Program-made: the position numbers and the translations under genes | Origin: Nocardia brasiliensis NBRC 14402 | Lineage (GTDB): Bacteria > Actinomycetota > Actinomycetes > Mycobacteriales > Mycobacteriaceae | Length of the DNA: 64,000 nt | Assembly (NCBI RefSeq): GCF_000308475.2 | Contig: NZ_BAFT02000037.1 | Location: 37,871 to 101,870 of the forward strand | Direction: 5' to 3' | Shown: positions 18,996 to 27,384 of the stretch, in pieces | Numbering within the stretch: the first letter of the stretch is position 1 | How the letters are laid out: every line of letters starts with the position of its first letter | Notes under the pieces: generated by a model | The model's input: only the letters and a program-made list of their open reading frames with translations | What the model was told of the DNA's origin: nothing | Databases searched by the model: none

Positions 18996-20198
18996 ATGAG
19001 CGCGGCAATCGACGAGGGGGTGCAGAGGGAAGCTGCCGCACCGGGGCGCACCGCCCGGGCCACGATACTGGCCGCCGCGATGCTGACGGTGATGGCGCCG
19101 GCCGTCATCGCGCCGAGCCTGCCCGCCATGCGCGAGGTCTTCGCGGGAGTGGCCGGGGCGGACGTGCTGGTGCGGCTGGTGCTGACCATCACGTCACTGG
19201 CCATCGGCATCACGGCACCGCTGGCGGGGATGACCGCCGACCGCATCGGACGTAAACCCCTGCTGGTCGGCAGTCTGGCACTGTTCGCCGTGGCGGGCGC
19301 GGCCGGATTCTTCGTCGACACCCTCGGCGTGCTGCTGGTGACCCGAGCTCTGGTCGGCGTCGCGGTCGGCGGCATCATGACGGCCGTCAGCGCCACCATC
19401 ACCGACTGGTTCGACGGCCCGAAGCGAGCGTCTTTCCTAGGGCTGCAACAGGCTTTCGCCAGCATCGGCGGCGTGGTGTTCCTGCCGCTGGCCGGCCTGC
19501 TCGCCGCCTCGAACTGGAAGGCGCCGTTCTGGATCTATGCCGCCTCGATCGCCATCCTGCCGTTCGCACTGTTCGCCTTGCGAGAGCAGCGGCGCGACAA
19601 AGCTACCGGGCCGGTCGGCGTGGTCGAGGCGGGTCTGCCGCAGCCGGGCATCTTCCGGCCGATCGCCGGGCTGTATTTGCTCGCCTTCCTGGTGACGCTC
19701 GCCTTCTACATGGCGCCCACCCAGTTGCCGTTCCTGCTGGCGGAATTGGGCACGGGGCCGGCCGTGGTCGGTGCGGTGATCGCCGCGACCACTCTGAGCA
19801 GTGTCGCCGGCGCACTGGCCTTCTCGCCGCTGCGAGTGCGGTGGACGCCCAGCGCCGTCACCGCCGCCAGTGTCGCCCTGCTCGGTACGGGTTGGGTGCT
19901 GGTCGGTACCGCGCATTCGGTGGCGCAGGTGGTGGCGGGCCTGCTGGTGGGCGGCTTCGGTGTCGGTCTCGCGGTGCCCAATCTGAATCTGCGCCTGAGC
20001 GACCTCGCCCCCGCCGCCACCCGCGGCCGCATCCTCAGCGGCTTGGTCACCGGAATCTTCCTGGGCCAGTTCGTCTCCCCACTGATCCTCCAGCCGCTCA
20101 TCCGAGCCACCAGCATCGGCGGCGCGTTCCTCTGGACCGGCTTCGCCATGCTCGCGGGTGCCGCCCTGGCGCTGCCTCTGGTCCGTAAAGCCAAGTAA
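18996..20198 (+). CDS. MFS transporter
   Basis: 400 residues and about twelve hydrophobic segments. The signature GMTADRIGRKPLL lies between helices 2 and 3, as in drug:proton antiporters. ATG 18996 follows GAGGAGGA. It is followed 37 bases later by the Dabb-domain gene and then by a strong hairpin terminator, so the two form a transcription unit. The unit converges on the RiPP operon. The transporter could export the modified peptide or give resistance, but that is a guess from position only. Confidence 0.88.
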   Translation: MSAAIDEGVQREAAAPGRTARATILAAAMLTVMAPAVIAPSLPAMREVFAGVAGADVLVRLVLTITSLAIGITAPLAGMTADRIGRKPLLVGSLALFAVAGAAGFFVDTLGVLLVTRALVGVAVGGIMTAVSATITDWFDGPKRASFLGLQQAFASIGGVVFLPLAGLLAASNWKAPFWIYAASIAILPFALFALREQRRDKATGPVGVVEAGLPQPGIFRPIAGLYLLAFLVTLAFYMAPTQLPFLLAELGTGPAVVGAVIAATTLSSVAGALAFSPLRVRWTPSAVTAASVALLGTGWVLVGTAHSVAQVVAGLLVGGFGVGLAVPNLNLRLSDLAPAATRGRILSGLVTGIFLGQFVSPLILQPLIRATSIGGAFLWTGFAMLAGAALALPLVRKAK

Positions 20199-20235
20199 GA
20201 CAACCGATTTCCCACCACAGAGAAAGCTGAAAGAA

Positions 20236-20655
20236 ATGATCTACCACGGTAACCGCTTCACCCTCCGCGCCGACGCCACCCCCGAGGCCGTCGAGGAAGC
20301 CCTCGAGAGCCTGCGCAACCAGGGCCGGGTCATCCCCTCGGTGAAGTCCTTCGTCGTCGGCCCCGACTTCGGTGGCGAATACCAGTGGGGCGCGGTGTTC
20401 GTCATCGAGGATCTGGAAGGCTACTGGGAGTACCTGATCCACCCCGCCCACCGCAACACCGACCGCGTCGGGCTGCCGCTGGTCGACAAGTTCGCCTCGT
20501 TCGACATCACCGACGACGCGGATCCGGAGATGGGGAAGAAGATCGCCGAACTGCACCAGCGGCGCTACGACAGCGACCCGGAGCTGACCAAGCTGGTCTC
20601 CGATCTCGGCGAATACAGCGGTAGCGCGGCACCCGGCGCGCACGGCGAGAAGTAG
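20236..20655 (+). CDS. Dabb-family (stress-responsive A/B-barrel-like) protein
   Basis: 139 residues from ATG 20236. The fold signs are those of a dimeric alpha/beta-barrel protein: RFTLRADATPEAVEEALESLRNQG, then VKSFVVGPDFGG, then AVFVIEDLEGYWEYLIHPAHR. A C-terminal acidic helix follows. Such proteins act in stress responses, in polyketide ring closure or in small-molecule turnover, and the sequence alone does not choose among these. It is co-transcribed with the MFS transporter gene just upstream. Confidence 0.75.
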   Translation: MIYHGNRFTLRADATPEAVEEALESLRNQGRVIPSVKSFVVGPDFGGEYQWGAVFVIEDLEGYWEYLIHPAHRNTDRVGLPLVDKFASFDITDDADPEMGKKIAELHQRRYDSDPELTKLVSDLGEYSGSAAPGAHGEK

Positions 20656-20667
20656 TACCCGGCCCGA

Positions 20668-20700
20668 AGCCCCTGGCGGACATATTGTCCGCCAGGGGCT
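20668..20700. terminator. Hairpin terminator between convergent units
   Basis: A perfect 15-base-pair inverted repeat (arms 20668-20682 and 20686-20700) with a three-base loop lies between the Dabb gene and the convergent SagB-type gene. It is followed by TTCGCGTTGTT. It can serve both strands. Confidence 0.8.
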
Positions 20701-20721
20701 TTCGCGTTGTTCTCCGGTGCT

Positions 20722-22143
20722 TCACCTACCCGGGTGGATTCGTTGCTCCAGTGTCGAAACCGCGCGCGGGACGCCGATCAGCAGTGCGGCGAGCGCGCTT
20801 CGGGTGCCCGCGAGATCGGCCGAGAAATCGGGCGTTTCGCCGGAGTAGATACGCGCGGCCAGATCGAGTGCGGCAGCGGCGAGTGCCCCGCGCTGCAGGA
20901 CCACGCCGGCATCGGCTTGCACCGTTCGATACCAGCGTGCTCCGGTGCCCGCGTGCAGGTCACCGACCGGCAGCAGGACCGCGGCGGCCTCGCCCACGAT
21001 CGGGTGGCACCGGACCGAATCGGCTATGCCGGAGGTGATTTCGACGAGGGCATGGTGCGCCGGATGGTAGCGGTACATGCGCGGTGCGATCCCGTCGACG
21101 CGGGCGACAAGGCAGTACAGCGCGGCACCGCGGCCGAATCCGGCCCAGCCGTCGGCGACCGCGCCGATCAGTCCGGCCAGTCGGATCACTTCGATGGCCC
21201 GCGGACGGAACCCGTCGGCAGGGGAGGACCGGCCCGCTATGCCCGCCTCGACAGCTACTCGTACCCGGGGCAGCGGAAGTTCGTGCCCGGCCTCCACCGG
21301 ATATGGCGTCGAATCCTCGGGCAGCACACCTGAATCGGTATGCAAGGCGGCCATGGCGGGAAGTTTCTCGGTGATCGCGGGAGTTCGTTCCGCGGCGACC
21401 GCCGGGGTTGCGGCGATCAGCTCGCGGTATGTCGGGGCGTTCGCAGCCGCGGCGTCCTGGCCTACGAACATCATCGCCAGGGCGGCTTCCGCACGCGGCT
21501 CGAGATCGAGCAGTTCGTGCACCTGATCGTCGGCGAAATGCAGGCGCGTGTCCGCGCTGGTGCCGAGGCGCGCGGCCACCGCTGCCGCTTGGGCGGCGAG
21601 CACGCCGATTTCCTGTGTCTGTAAACGGTATCCGAACTCGCCGTATTTGAATCCGTTGCGCCAGAACCGTGCGGTGAGCACGAGCACTGCGGCGGGAAGG
21701 GGGCCCGGGGCGTCGGAAACCAGTGCGGCCAAGGCTGCTCGGTGATCGCCCGGCCGCAACAGTTCGAGGCAGTGATGTGCCGGATCATAGTGGTAGAGGC
21801 CGGGTTCGGGTGATTGCACGGCGACGTAGGCTTCGAGCGGATACAGTGCGCCGCCTGACGGCGCGGACCTGCCGTGCTGGACCTTGAACGCGCCGGGGGT
21901 GGGTACGCCGTCGTGATCGAGTACGGGGGTCCACATCAAGCGCGTGATACCGCACATGTCGAGCAGCAGGGCGCCGATCAGCGAGGTAGCGGCCGCTTCA
22001 TCGCCCCACGGCAGTTCGATGCGGGCGGCGTCGGGATAGCGTTTGTACCGTGCAGGGGCGGCGTTCCAGTCGATCGGCCCGCGGGCGGGGCCGCGGCTGC
22101 GGTCCAGGAACGTGGTCAGCGCGGCACCGGTGTCGGCGTCCAT
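20722..22143 (-). CDS. SagB-type azoline dehydrogenase with two nitroreductase-like domains
   Basis: 473 residues from ATG 22143, preceded by AGGGAG six bases upstream. A GTG at 22158 overlaps the YcaO stop as GTGA but has no ribosome site. The protein has two tandem nitroreductase-like halves, each with an Arg/Ser-rich FMN-binding start (GRSAPSGGALYPLEAYV in the first half, RSSPADGFRP in the second) and YHYDPAHH or YRYHPAHH. These FMN enzymes oxidise azolines to thiazoles and oxazoles in linear azol(in)e peptides and thiopeptides. It is the third gene of the operon docking protein - YcaO - oxidase, and both upstream junctions overlap or touch. Confidence 0.9.
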   Translation of the reverse strand: MDADTGAALTTFLDRSRGPARGPIDWNAAPARYKRYPDAARIELPWGDEAAATSLIGALLLDMCGITRLMWTPVLDHDGVPTPGAFKVQHGRSAPSGGALYPLEAYVAVQSPEPGLYHYDPAHHCLELLRPGDHRAALAALVSDAPGPLPAAVLVLTARFWRNGFKYGEFGYRLQTQEIGVLAAQAAAVAARLGTSADTRLHFADDQVHELLDLEPRAEAALAMMFVGQDAAAANAPTYRELIAATPAVAAERTPAITEKLPAMAALHTDSGVLPEDSTPYPVEAGHELPLPRVRVAVEAGIAGRSSPADGFRPRAIEVIRLAGLIGAVADGWAGFGRGAALYCLVARVDGIAPRMYRYHPAHHALVEITSGIADSVRCHPIVGEAAAVLLPVGDLHAGTGARWYRTVQADAGVVLQRGALAAAALDLAARIYSGETPDFSADLAGTRSALAALLIGVPRAVSTLEQRIHPGR

Positions 22144-22154
22144 GAACTGCTCCC

Positions 22155-24041
22155 TCACGGGAAGGGGTGCGGATACGGATTGCTCTCGTCCGCGCCGAGG
22201 TCGTGCTCGGTGTAGCCGAGAATCCTTGGCGCCGTGCGAATGCGCGGCAGGCCGTGGTCGCGCCGGTTCCGGTGCCCGAACGTCATCGGCACCGTGCCGG
22301 GCACGAGCACCTTGGCGCAGGCGAACCCGCCCGCCCGGTGCTCTCCCGAGGTCTGATCGACGATCAGGACATCGAGATCACACGCGCGATACCGCTCGGC
22401 CAGGTGCACGAGATCCTGGGTGAGGTCAGCGAATTCGGGCCACGCGGCGGGCGGTATCGGCTGCCGCGGTCCGTCGAGAGGGAGGAAACCCAGGCGCGGG
22501 AAGGCGTCTGGGTGGCCGTAGAGGGTGCTGTGATCGTCCATGTCACCGACGCGGTCGCTGTCGGCCACCATCCGCCGTGCCGATTCCGGGTCGTATCGAG
22601 CGATGAAACCCTCCAGCATGGTGAGCATTTCCTGTATTCCGCTCAGCAACGCGTGCTCCGGGAACACATGCGCGGCCGCGCCGCAGAGGACCGCCGGCCT
22701 GTTCTCGCCAGGCTTCTGGTCGACCGCCATCAGCCAGTACGCGGGAACGCGCGTCTCGGTCGTGCAGTCGAATGCCGCCACCTCATAGCCGAATTCGTGC
22801 GCGACGAGATCGGCGAGCAACGGAATCCGCCGATCTGTCGCGGAATCCAGATCCACGCGCGGTACCGGCAGCCGGGCATACCAGGTGAGCAGAAACGCGT
22901 CCCGTTCGGTGACCTCCAGCAGCCCGTGCAGCGCCGCCTCGGCGAGCGAACTCCCGGCGGCGCAACCGTTGGATGTCTCGTAGGCGAAACGGCGGTCGTG
23001 CACGCCGTAGTACGCCAGGCACTCCGGCACCAGCACGGCTTCGGCACGTGCGAACGAATAGGCCCACACCCAAGGGATTTCCAGGTCCGGGTGGTAGCGA
23101 TGGAACCAGAACCCGGGGGCGTCGTAGCGCGCGTCGGAGTACAGGCCGAAGGCGCGGGGATCGATGGCGCGATCCGCGACTTCGGTGTACGCGGCGCGGA
23201 CCGTGGTGCGCCGACCGCGTGGACGTTGTCCGCCGAGCCGTTCGAGCGCCTCGGCCACCGCGGCGGCCTTGGTCGCGTCGACACCGAAGCCGCGACCGTA
23301 CCCGTGGCTGCTCGCGGGGGACTGTTCGGATTCGATGGCGGCCCTGGACATGGGAGACGTCGCCGTGGTCCAGGTAGTGAGCTCGCGGATCATCCCGGTG
23401 TCCGCGTCGACGTAGATCCGCTGCAGTTCGGGCAGCGCGGCCGTGAGGTCGCGGGTGCGCAGGCCGCGCCGTCCGGTGTTCGGCGCGAACAGGTTTCGTG
23501 CGATCCCCGGGTCGTCGCCGGGGAGGTTCGAGCAGTCCGGGCACAGCGGATCGGCCATGATGCGGTGGGTTGTCGTGACCGCGGTTTCCAGATCCAGGCT
23601 CCACTGAACGGAATTCGGCACACCTGCCAGTAGCTTTTCCAGTTCGGCGATCGCCAGCGCCGCCGCGGCTGCTGCGGTGGTCTCCAGGAGCAGGGGTGAG
23701 GGTCGTCGGAGCAGGTCCGCGCCGAATCGTTCGGACAGTGCCGCGCGTTGCGGCGCGTCGACGCGATTGTGCTCGCGCCGCCTGTCGGCGCAGGTCGGGC
23801 ACCCTGGCCGGCCGGGGAGACCACCGGGTCCGACGAGGACGTGAGTGTGGTTCAGCCGCACCGGAAACCACGGCACCGCTTGCCCTTCCGCGGCGGTCGC
23901 CGCCGAGGCGGCATCGGCGACGACCAGTGCGTCGTACGGTGTGTCGTCGGTGGCGCGGACTCGATGGCCGGTGGCGGTGATCGCGTCGCGCACCGCCGTG
24001 GCCAGTAGCCCCGCGCCGAGCACAGCGATGTCATGCGGCAT
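22155..24041 (-). CDS. Azoline-forming YcaO cyclodehydratase
   Basis: 628 residues from ATG 24041, overlapping the upstream gene by 11 bases. Residues 1-170 form a ThiF/E1-like part with a CPTC (81-84) and CPDC (167-170) pair that would bind zinc. The YcaO domain runs from about 235, with SEQSPASSHGYGRGFG, SNGCAAGSSLAEAALHGLLE and VTERDAF as the ATP/Mg-binding signatures. The C-terminus ends in NPYPHPFP, the PxPxP tail typical of YcaO enzymes that cyclise Cys, Ser and Thr. It should convert Cys residues of the adjacent precursor to thiazolines with ATP, using the upstream docking protein for leader binding. Confidence 0.93.
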   Translation of the reverse strand: MPHDIAVLGAGLLATAVRDAITATGHRVRATDDTPYDALVVADAASAATAAEGQAVPWFPVRLNHTHVLVGPGGLPGRPGCPTCADRRREHNRVDAPQRAALSERFGADLLRRPSPLLLETTAAAAAALAIAELEKLLAGVPNSVQWSLDLETAVTTTHRIMADPLCPDCSNLPGDDPGIARNLFAPNTGRRGLRTRDLTAALPELQRIYVDADTGMIRELTTWTTATSPMSRAAIESEQSPASSHGYGRGFGVDATKAAAVAEALERLGGQRPRGRRTTVRAAYTEVADRAIDPRAFGLYSDARYDAPGFWFHRYHPDLEIPWVWAYSFARAEAVLVPECLAYYGVHDRRFAYETSNGCAAGSSLAEAALHGLLEVTERDAFLLTWYARLPVPRVDLDSATDRRIPLLADLVAHEFGYEVAAFDCTTETRVPAYWLMAVDQKPGENRPAVLCGAAAHVFPEHALLSGIQEMLTMLEGFIARYDPESARRMVADSDRVGDMDDHSTLYGHPDAFPRLGFLPLDGPRQPIPPAAWPEFADLTQDLVHLAERYRACDLDVLIVDQTSGEHRAGGFACAKVLVPGTVPMTFGHRNRRDHGLPRIRTAPRILGYTEHDLGADESNPYPHPFP

Positions 24042-25848
24042 CGAGCACCACCCGGACGCAGTGCACAAGTGCGAGTTCGTCGGCTAGTTCCACGGCGACA
24101 GCAGTGAATCCGGACTCGTGCAGGGCCTTGGCGAGGAGATCGGGGTTCTCGGACGTCCCCGCCGCGGCGGCGCAGGTGTCCGGATGTCCTTGCCAGGCCA
24201 GGAGAGCGCGCTCCAGTCCGTCGCGGAGGGCGTCGGGTGCGGTGGTCGCGCAACTCACGACTTCGTGACCGTGCGCCGTGCGCACCGCGTAGGCCGGGAC
24301 GCCCAGGATGTCGCTCAGGTCCAGTACCGACGTCTCGCCGCCGACTACGCCGAGCTGGTGCAGGAGCCGAATACCGTTGTCATCGAGCGGTATTCGGGCG
24401 TCCGCCAGTGGAGACCGCGCGGTCCATTCCGCTCGGCGCTGCGCCAGCAGTGCCTCGCACTGCTGGCGCAGGCCCCACTCGATGGCGTCCGAGCGGGTGA
24501 GTCCGGCCGCGACGCCGGTGGCCCGCGGATTCGCCCTGTCATGCGCCGATAACACCGGCGGGGCGATCAGCTCGCCCCGCACGAGATCCACGGCCGAGAT
24601 CGCAGGTGCGGTGAGCCAGGCGTGCACGGCCAGTGCGCGCAGCACCGTACGGGTGCGGGCCGTGTGCTGATCGGGACCCCATCCGGTCACCGCAGGAAGT
24701 GGAGCCGGAGACGGGATCACCGCGGCCGGATCGGAGACCACCGCCCGGCAGAGCGAGAGCGGGAACTGCGGCAAGTCGCCTTCGCCGAAGGCGGAGAGCA
24801 CACCCGTGTGCTCGTCGACGAGCATTGCGGCCTTGGTGAGCAATTCGTCAGGAGATGAGGCGATCTGGTTACCGAGTGGCGCGGGCGAGCGTGAATCATG
24901 TTCGGCGACAGCACTGATCGGTGTGACGCGGTGCACTGTCATGTCCAGGGTGCGCAGATCCATGCGGGTCACGCGCGGTCCGCCGGGCGTAGGCGCGGGC
25001 AGCGCGGCCAACCCGGTGCGGTGGCGGAAGACGCCCAGCACCAGGTGCGCCGCCAGTATCGCGGGCACCGGCCCGGTCAGCCAGCGGTTCGGGCCCGGCG
25101 CGGTCGCGCCTTTACGGTTGGCCCGCAGGCGTTTCCAGCACGAGGTGTCGGCGGGAGCGCTGGTCTCGGTGATCCAGGCTTCCTCGCTGCCGAGCAGCAA
25201 CTGCGCGAGCGCCACATGATCCGGGCAGCGCTGCGCGAACGACGTCAATTCCGCCGTGGTGTCGGCGATTTGCAGGACGACATCGGTATCCCGCAATTCT
25301 GGATCCGGGGTCAGGGAGACGCGCTGGTGCTCGTCTCGTCGCGCGGCATCGACGGCGCGCATCAACTCGGCCTCCGGCCCGGCCGTGGCAACACGCACAT
25401 TCGCCCAGCCCGATCGCACCCCGGCCGCGACGACCGCGGTGACGACGCGCTCGGTGCCCGCCGCGCCGAGCACGGTCACCCGCGCCTCCCGGTGACGTTG
25501 GAAGCGGTGTTCCGGTGCATCGATCGCGCAGGCGAGAAAGGCGATCTCCCGCGCGTAGATACGCAGGTCCGCGTCGGAAAGCTGGTGCGGTAGAGCGTCC
25601 TGCGCGTCGGTCACGAATCCGTGCTCGTGCAGCGCCGTCACCATGCCCTCGACCGTCGAGCGCTGTTCGGCGGGTAGCGCGGCGGTCAGCTCGTCCAGTT
25701 CGAACGCGCCGTTCAGATACGGGTCGAGACGGCTGAGCCAGTCGAAGGCCCGGGCGCCGCGCAACGTGCGTGCGCCGCGATCGCCGAACAGGTACACCCC
25801 GTCGGGACAGGCCACATAGCGCACGGCCGGGTGCAAGCGTGGACGCAT
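24031..25848 (-). CDS. RiPP docking protein: RRE plus ThiF-like (Ocin_ThiF_like) cyclodehydratase partner
   Basis: 605 residues from ATG 25848 after AAGGAG. Residues about 8-85 read as a RiPP recognition element (a winged helix of the PqqD type), ending LHEHGFV. A ThiF-like Rossmann part follows around 120-260 (VTVLGAAGTERVVTAVVAAGV), without the Cys tetrad. A long C-terminal region has LTRSDAIEWGLRQQCEALL, seen in thiazole-bacteriocin maturation proteins. Such F-type proteins bind the leader peptide and bring it to the YcaO enzyme. It is the first gene of the operon, divergent from the precursor gene with 218 bases between them. Confidence 0.85.
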   Translation of the reverse strand: MRPRLHPAVRYVACPDGVYLFGDRGARTLRGARAFDWLSRLDPYLNGAFELDELTAALPAEQRSTVEGMVTALHEHGFVTDAQDALPHQLSDADLRIYAREIAFLACAIDAPEHRFQRHREARVTVLGAAGTERVVTAVVAAGVRSGWANVRVATAGPEAELMRAVDAARRDEHQRVSLTPDPELRDTDVVLQIADTTAELTSFAQRCPDHVALAQLLLGSEEAWITETSAPADTSCWKRLRANRKGATAPGPNRWLTGPVPAILAAHLVLGVFRHRTGLAALPAPTPGGPRVTRMDLRTLDMTVHRVTPISAVAEHDSRSPAPLGNQIASSPDELLTKAAMLVDEHTGVLSAFGEGDLPQFPLSLCRAVVSDPAAVIPSPAPLPAVTGWGPDQHTARTRTVLRALAVHAWLTAPAISAVDLVRGELIAPPVLSAHDRANPRATGVAAGLTRSDAIEWGLRQQCEALLAQRRAEWTARSPLADARIPLDDNGIRLLHQLGVVGGETSVLDLSDILGVPAYAVRTAHGHEVVSCATTAPDALRDGLERALLAWQGHPDTCAAAAGTSENPDLLAKALHESGFTAVAVELADELALVHCVRVVLDAA

Positions 25849-25879
25849 ACCGGACTCCTTTCGCCTCCTCGAGCACGAT

Positions 25880-25889
25880 CACACGTGTG
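25880..25889. promoter_or_regulatory. Perfect palindrome CACACGTGTG upstream of the RiPP operon
   Basis: A ten-base perfect palindrome lies 32 bases before the ATG of the docking-protein gene. It could be an operator for that operon. No regulator gene is adjacent. Confidence 0.35.
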
Positions 25890-25913
25890 CCGGTCACACC
25901 GACAGAGCACGAA

Positions 25914-25986
25914 TTCCCGAACGGGCGGGAAATCTTCCCGGCCGCACTCGACCGGTGACCCGGGAATTCTTCCCGGCCCTGCCGGG
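25914..25986. promoter_or_regulatory. Cluster of CGGGAA/TTCCCG inverted repeats in the divergent RiPP promoter
   Basis: CGGGAA-N3-TTCCCG occurs at 25926-25940 and again at 25961-25975, with centres 35 bases apart. A further TTCCCG half-site is at 25914-25919. A third hairpin, CCCGGC-CCT-GCCGGG, overlaps the second copy at 25972-25986. The array sits 80-150 bases upstream of the precursor ATG, between the two divergent units. It looks like a set of operator sites for a dimeric regulator. Confidence 0.6.
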
Positions 25987-26066
25987 AGTGCTGCCCTGTC
26001 GGAAGGGAAAGCGCGGCAGGCATATTCGAAGTTCCTGCACAAATCCATCCAGGAGAGGACCGGCAC

Positions 26067-26264
26067 ATGCCCATCACCTCGGCGAATCTCGCCCTCGAAT
26101 TACTGAATCTCGAACCGGAAAATCTGACCATGGCCGACGAGCGCTCGACCCCGGCCGGCCTGATCCCGCCCTGCGACTGCTCCGCCTGTTGCACCTGCGG
26201 CTACTGCGTGTGCAGCACCTGCGGCCGCGACACGAGCAATCCCCTCGACGGGCTCGAAGCGTAA
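26067..26264 (+). CDS. Cys-rich RiPP precursor peptide (azol(in)e peptide)
   Basis: 65 residues from ATG 26067 after AGGAGAGG. The leader (about 1-35) is acidic and hydrophobic, with ELLNLEPENLTMADE, like leaders of thiopeptide and linear azole precursors. The core from residue 36 is CDCSACCTCGYCVCSTCG, eight Cys in 17 residues with Ser and Thr between them. It is followed by a polar tail, RDTSNPLDGLEA. Its position opposite the docking protein - YcaO - oxidase operon makes it the substrate. The core lacks the Ser-rich tail of thiopeptides, and no dehydratase gene is near, so polythiazol(in)e chemistry is expected. Whether the tail is removed is unknown. Confidence 0.9.
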   Translation: MPITSANLALELLNLEPENLTMADERSTPAGLIPPCDCSACCTCGYCVCSTCGRDTSNPLDGLEA

Positions 26265-26279
26265 CGGTCTGCCGGAACG

Positions 26280-26308
26280 GATCCCCCGGTAGTGATTACC
26301 GGGGGATC
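26280..26308. terminator. Bidirectional hairpin terminator
   Basis: A perfect 12-base-pair stem (26280-26291 with 26297-26308) and five-base loop lie between the precursor gene (ends 26264) and the convergent mcrC gene, whose stop codon falls in the right arm. The precursor is therefore a single-gene transcript. Confidence 0.8.
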
Positions 26309-27383
26309 ATTCCTGGGACAGCACACTGTCGAGCGTCTGCCGGATGCGTGCGAGGGGTTGGGCGAGGTCCAAGGATATGAAGCGGATTCGGTGGCCCTGG
26401 ATGGTCACCGACTCGGCGATAGGTGTTCGTCCCGCAGTGGTGACGAAAAGCAATACACCCTCGGTGTCCGGTTGGGACTGGGACATCACGTACGCGTAGA
26501 GCTGATAGAGGTACTCGCTTTTGATGCGGGTCTTTCCGTAGTGCTCGGTCAACCCGTCGGTGAATTTTGTCTCGATAATGATGCGGCGTCGGGTATTTCG
26601 GTGCGTCAACACGGTGTCGGTATGCATTCGTGGGAGCAACGCGGCACCCGAAGCGTTGGCATCCCGATCCCAGCGGAGTATCGGTGCGGAGACGGTCCAG
26701 TCGGCCGGATTCAAGTGCCGGCAGTAGTAATTGCGGATCGCTTTCTCGAATAACGCACGTAGGCGACCATGCGCCCCGGTGTCGATTTCCGGCAGGTGGA
26801 TGTGGCCGGGCTCGTGCACCGGCAGAGCCATGTCCTCGACCAGTCTGGCCAAGGACAGCAGATGCTGGTCGGCCCGATCATGGGCACCGACCCGGTCGCG
26901 GGACAGCTCCGCGCGGGTGGGCGTCCGGGTGCCCACCCCGAGCCGGGACAGGGCGAACGCGGCAGCGGTGCAGCGGTGCGCGAGTTCTTCGCTCTGCACG
27001 AGCGCCGCCGACTTGCGCAGGACCGCAGCGATATACCGGTTGCGCGGGGTGTCGACGATCAACTCGGTGAAGCGGCAGGCGACCGTGCCTCGGTCGAGCA
27101 GGCGCCGCCCTTGGGTGCGCAGGTGGTCGATGCGTCCGCGCACCCGGGTGAGATCGGCTGCGCGATCCCGGTATTGGGGAGTGAGCTGCCTGCGCAGCCG
27201 CGCTTCGACATCGCCGACGAACAGGTCGACGATGATGTCGGAGAGGTGGTCGTCGCGGTCGCCGCCGAACATCGCCTCGCGTCGGCCGGTCGACAGCTGA
27301 TCGAGCAGACCCGATTCGTAGATGAGCAGAAACCAGAGGCTGCGCACCGGAATGCGCGTCTTCTTCTCGCCGACGACGAGCAC
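26307..27383 (-). CDS. mcrC: McrC-like nuclease subunit of an McrBC restriction system
   Basis: 358 residues. The C-terminal half has a PD-(D/E)xK nuclease core: LLPRMHTDTVL supplies the Asp and RRRIIIETKFT the ExK. This matches McrC, which forms the endonuclease with the McrB GTPase and cuts DNA bearing modified cytosines. GTG 27383 lies one base after the mcrB stop, so the two are translationally linked. The N-terminal part (VRSLWFLLIYESGLL) resembles the McrC beta-rich domain that contacts McrB. Confidence 0.9.
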   Translation of the reverse strand: MLVVGEKKTRIPVRSLWFLLIYESGLLDQLSTGRREAMFGGDRDDHLSDIIVDLFVGDVEARLRRQLTPQYRDRAADLTRVRGRIDHLRTQGRRLLDRGTVACRFTELIVDTPRNRYIAAVLRKSAALVQSEELAHRCTAAAFALSRLGVGTRTPTRAELSRDRVGAHDRADQHLLSLARLVEDMALPVHEPGHIHLPEIDTGAHGRLRALFEKAIRNYYCRHLNPADWTVSAPILRWDRDANASGAALLPRMHTDTVLTHRNTRRRIIIETKFTDGLTEHYGKTRIKSEYLYQLYAYVMSQSQPDTEGVLLFVTTAGRTPIAESVTIQGHRIRFISLDLAQPLARIRQTLDSVLSQE

Positions 27384-27384
27384 G

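Noticed and set aside
20722..26264. Thiopeptide cluster
   Set aside because: The azole-forming trio and a thiopeptide-like leader are present, but no Ser/Thr dehydratase or pyridine synthase is in the window and the core lacks the Ser-rich pattern. Such genes could lie elsewhere, so this is a provisional rejection.
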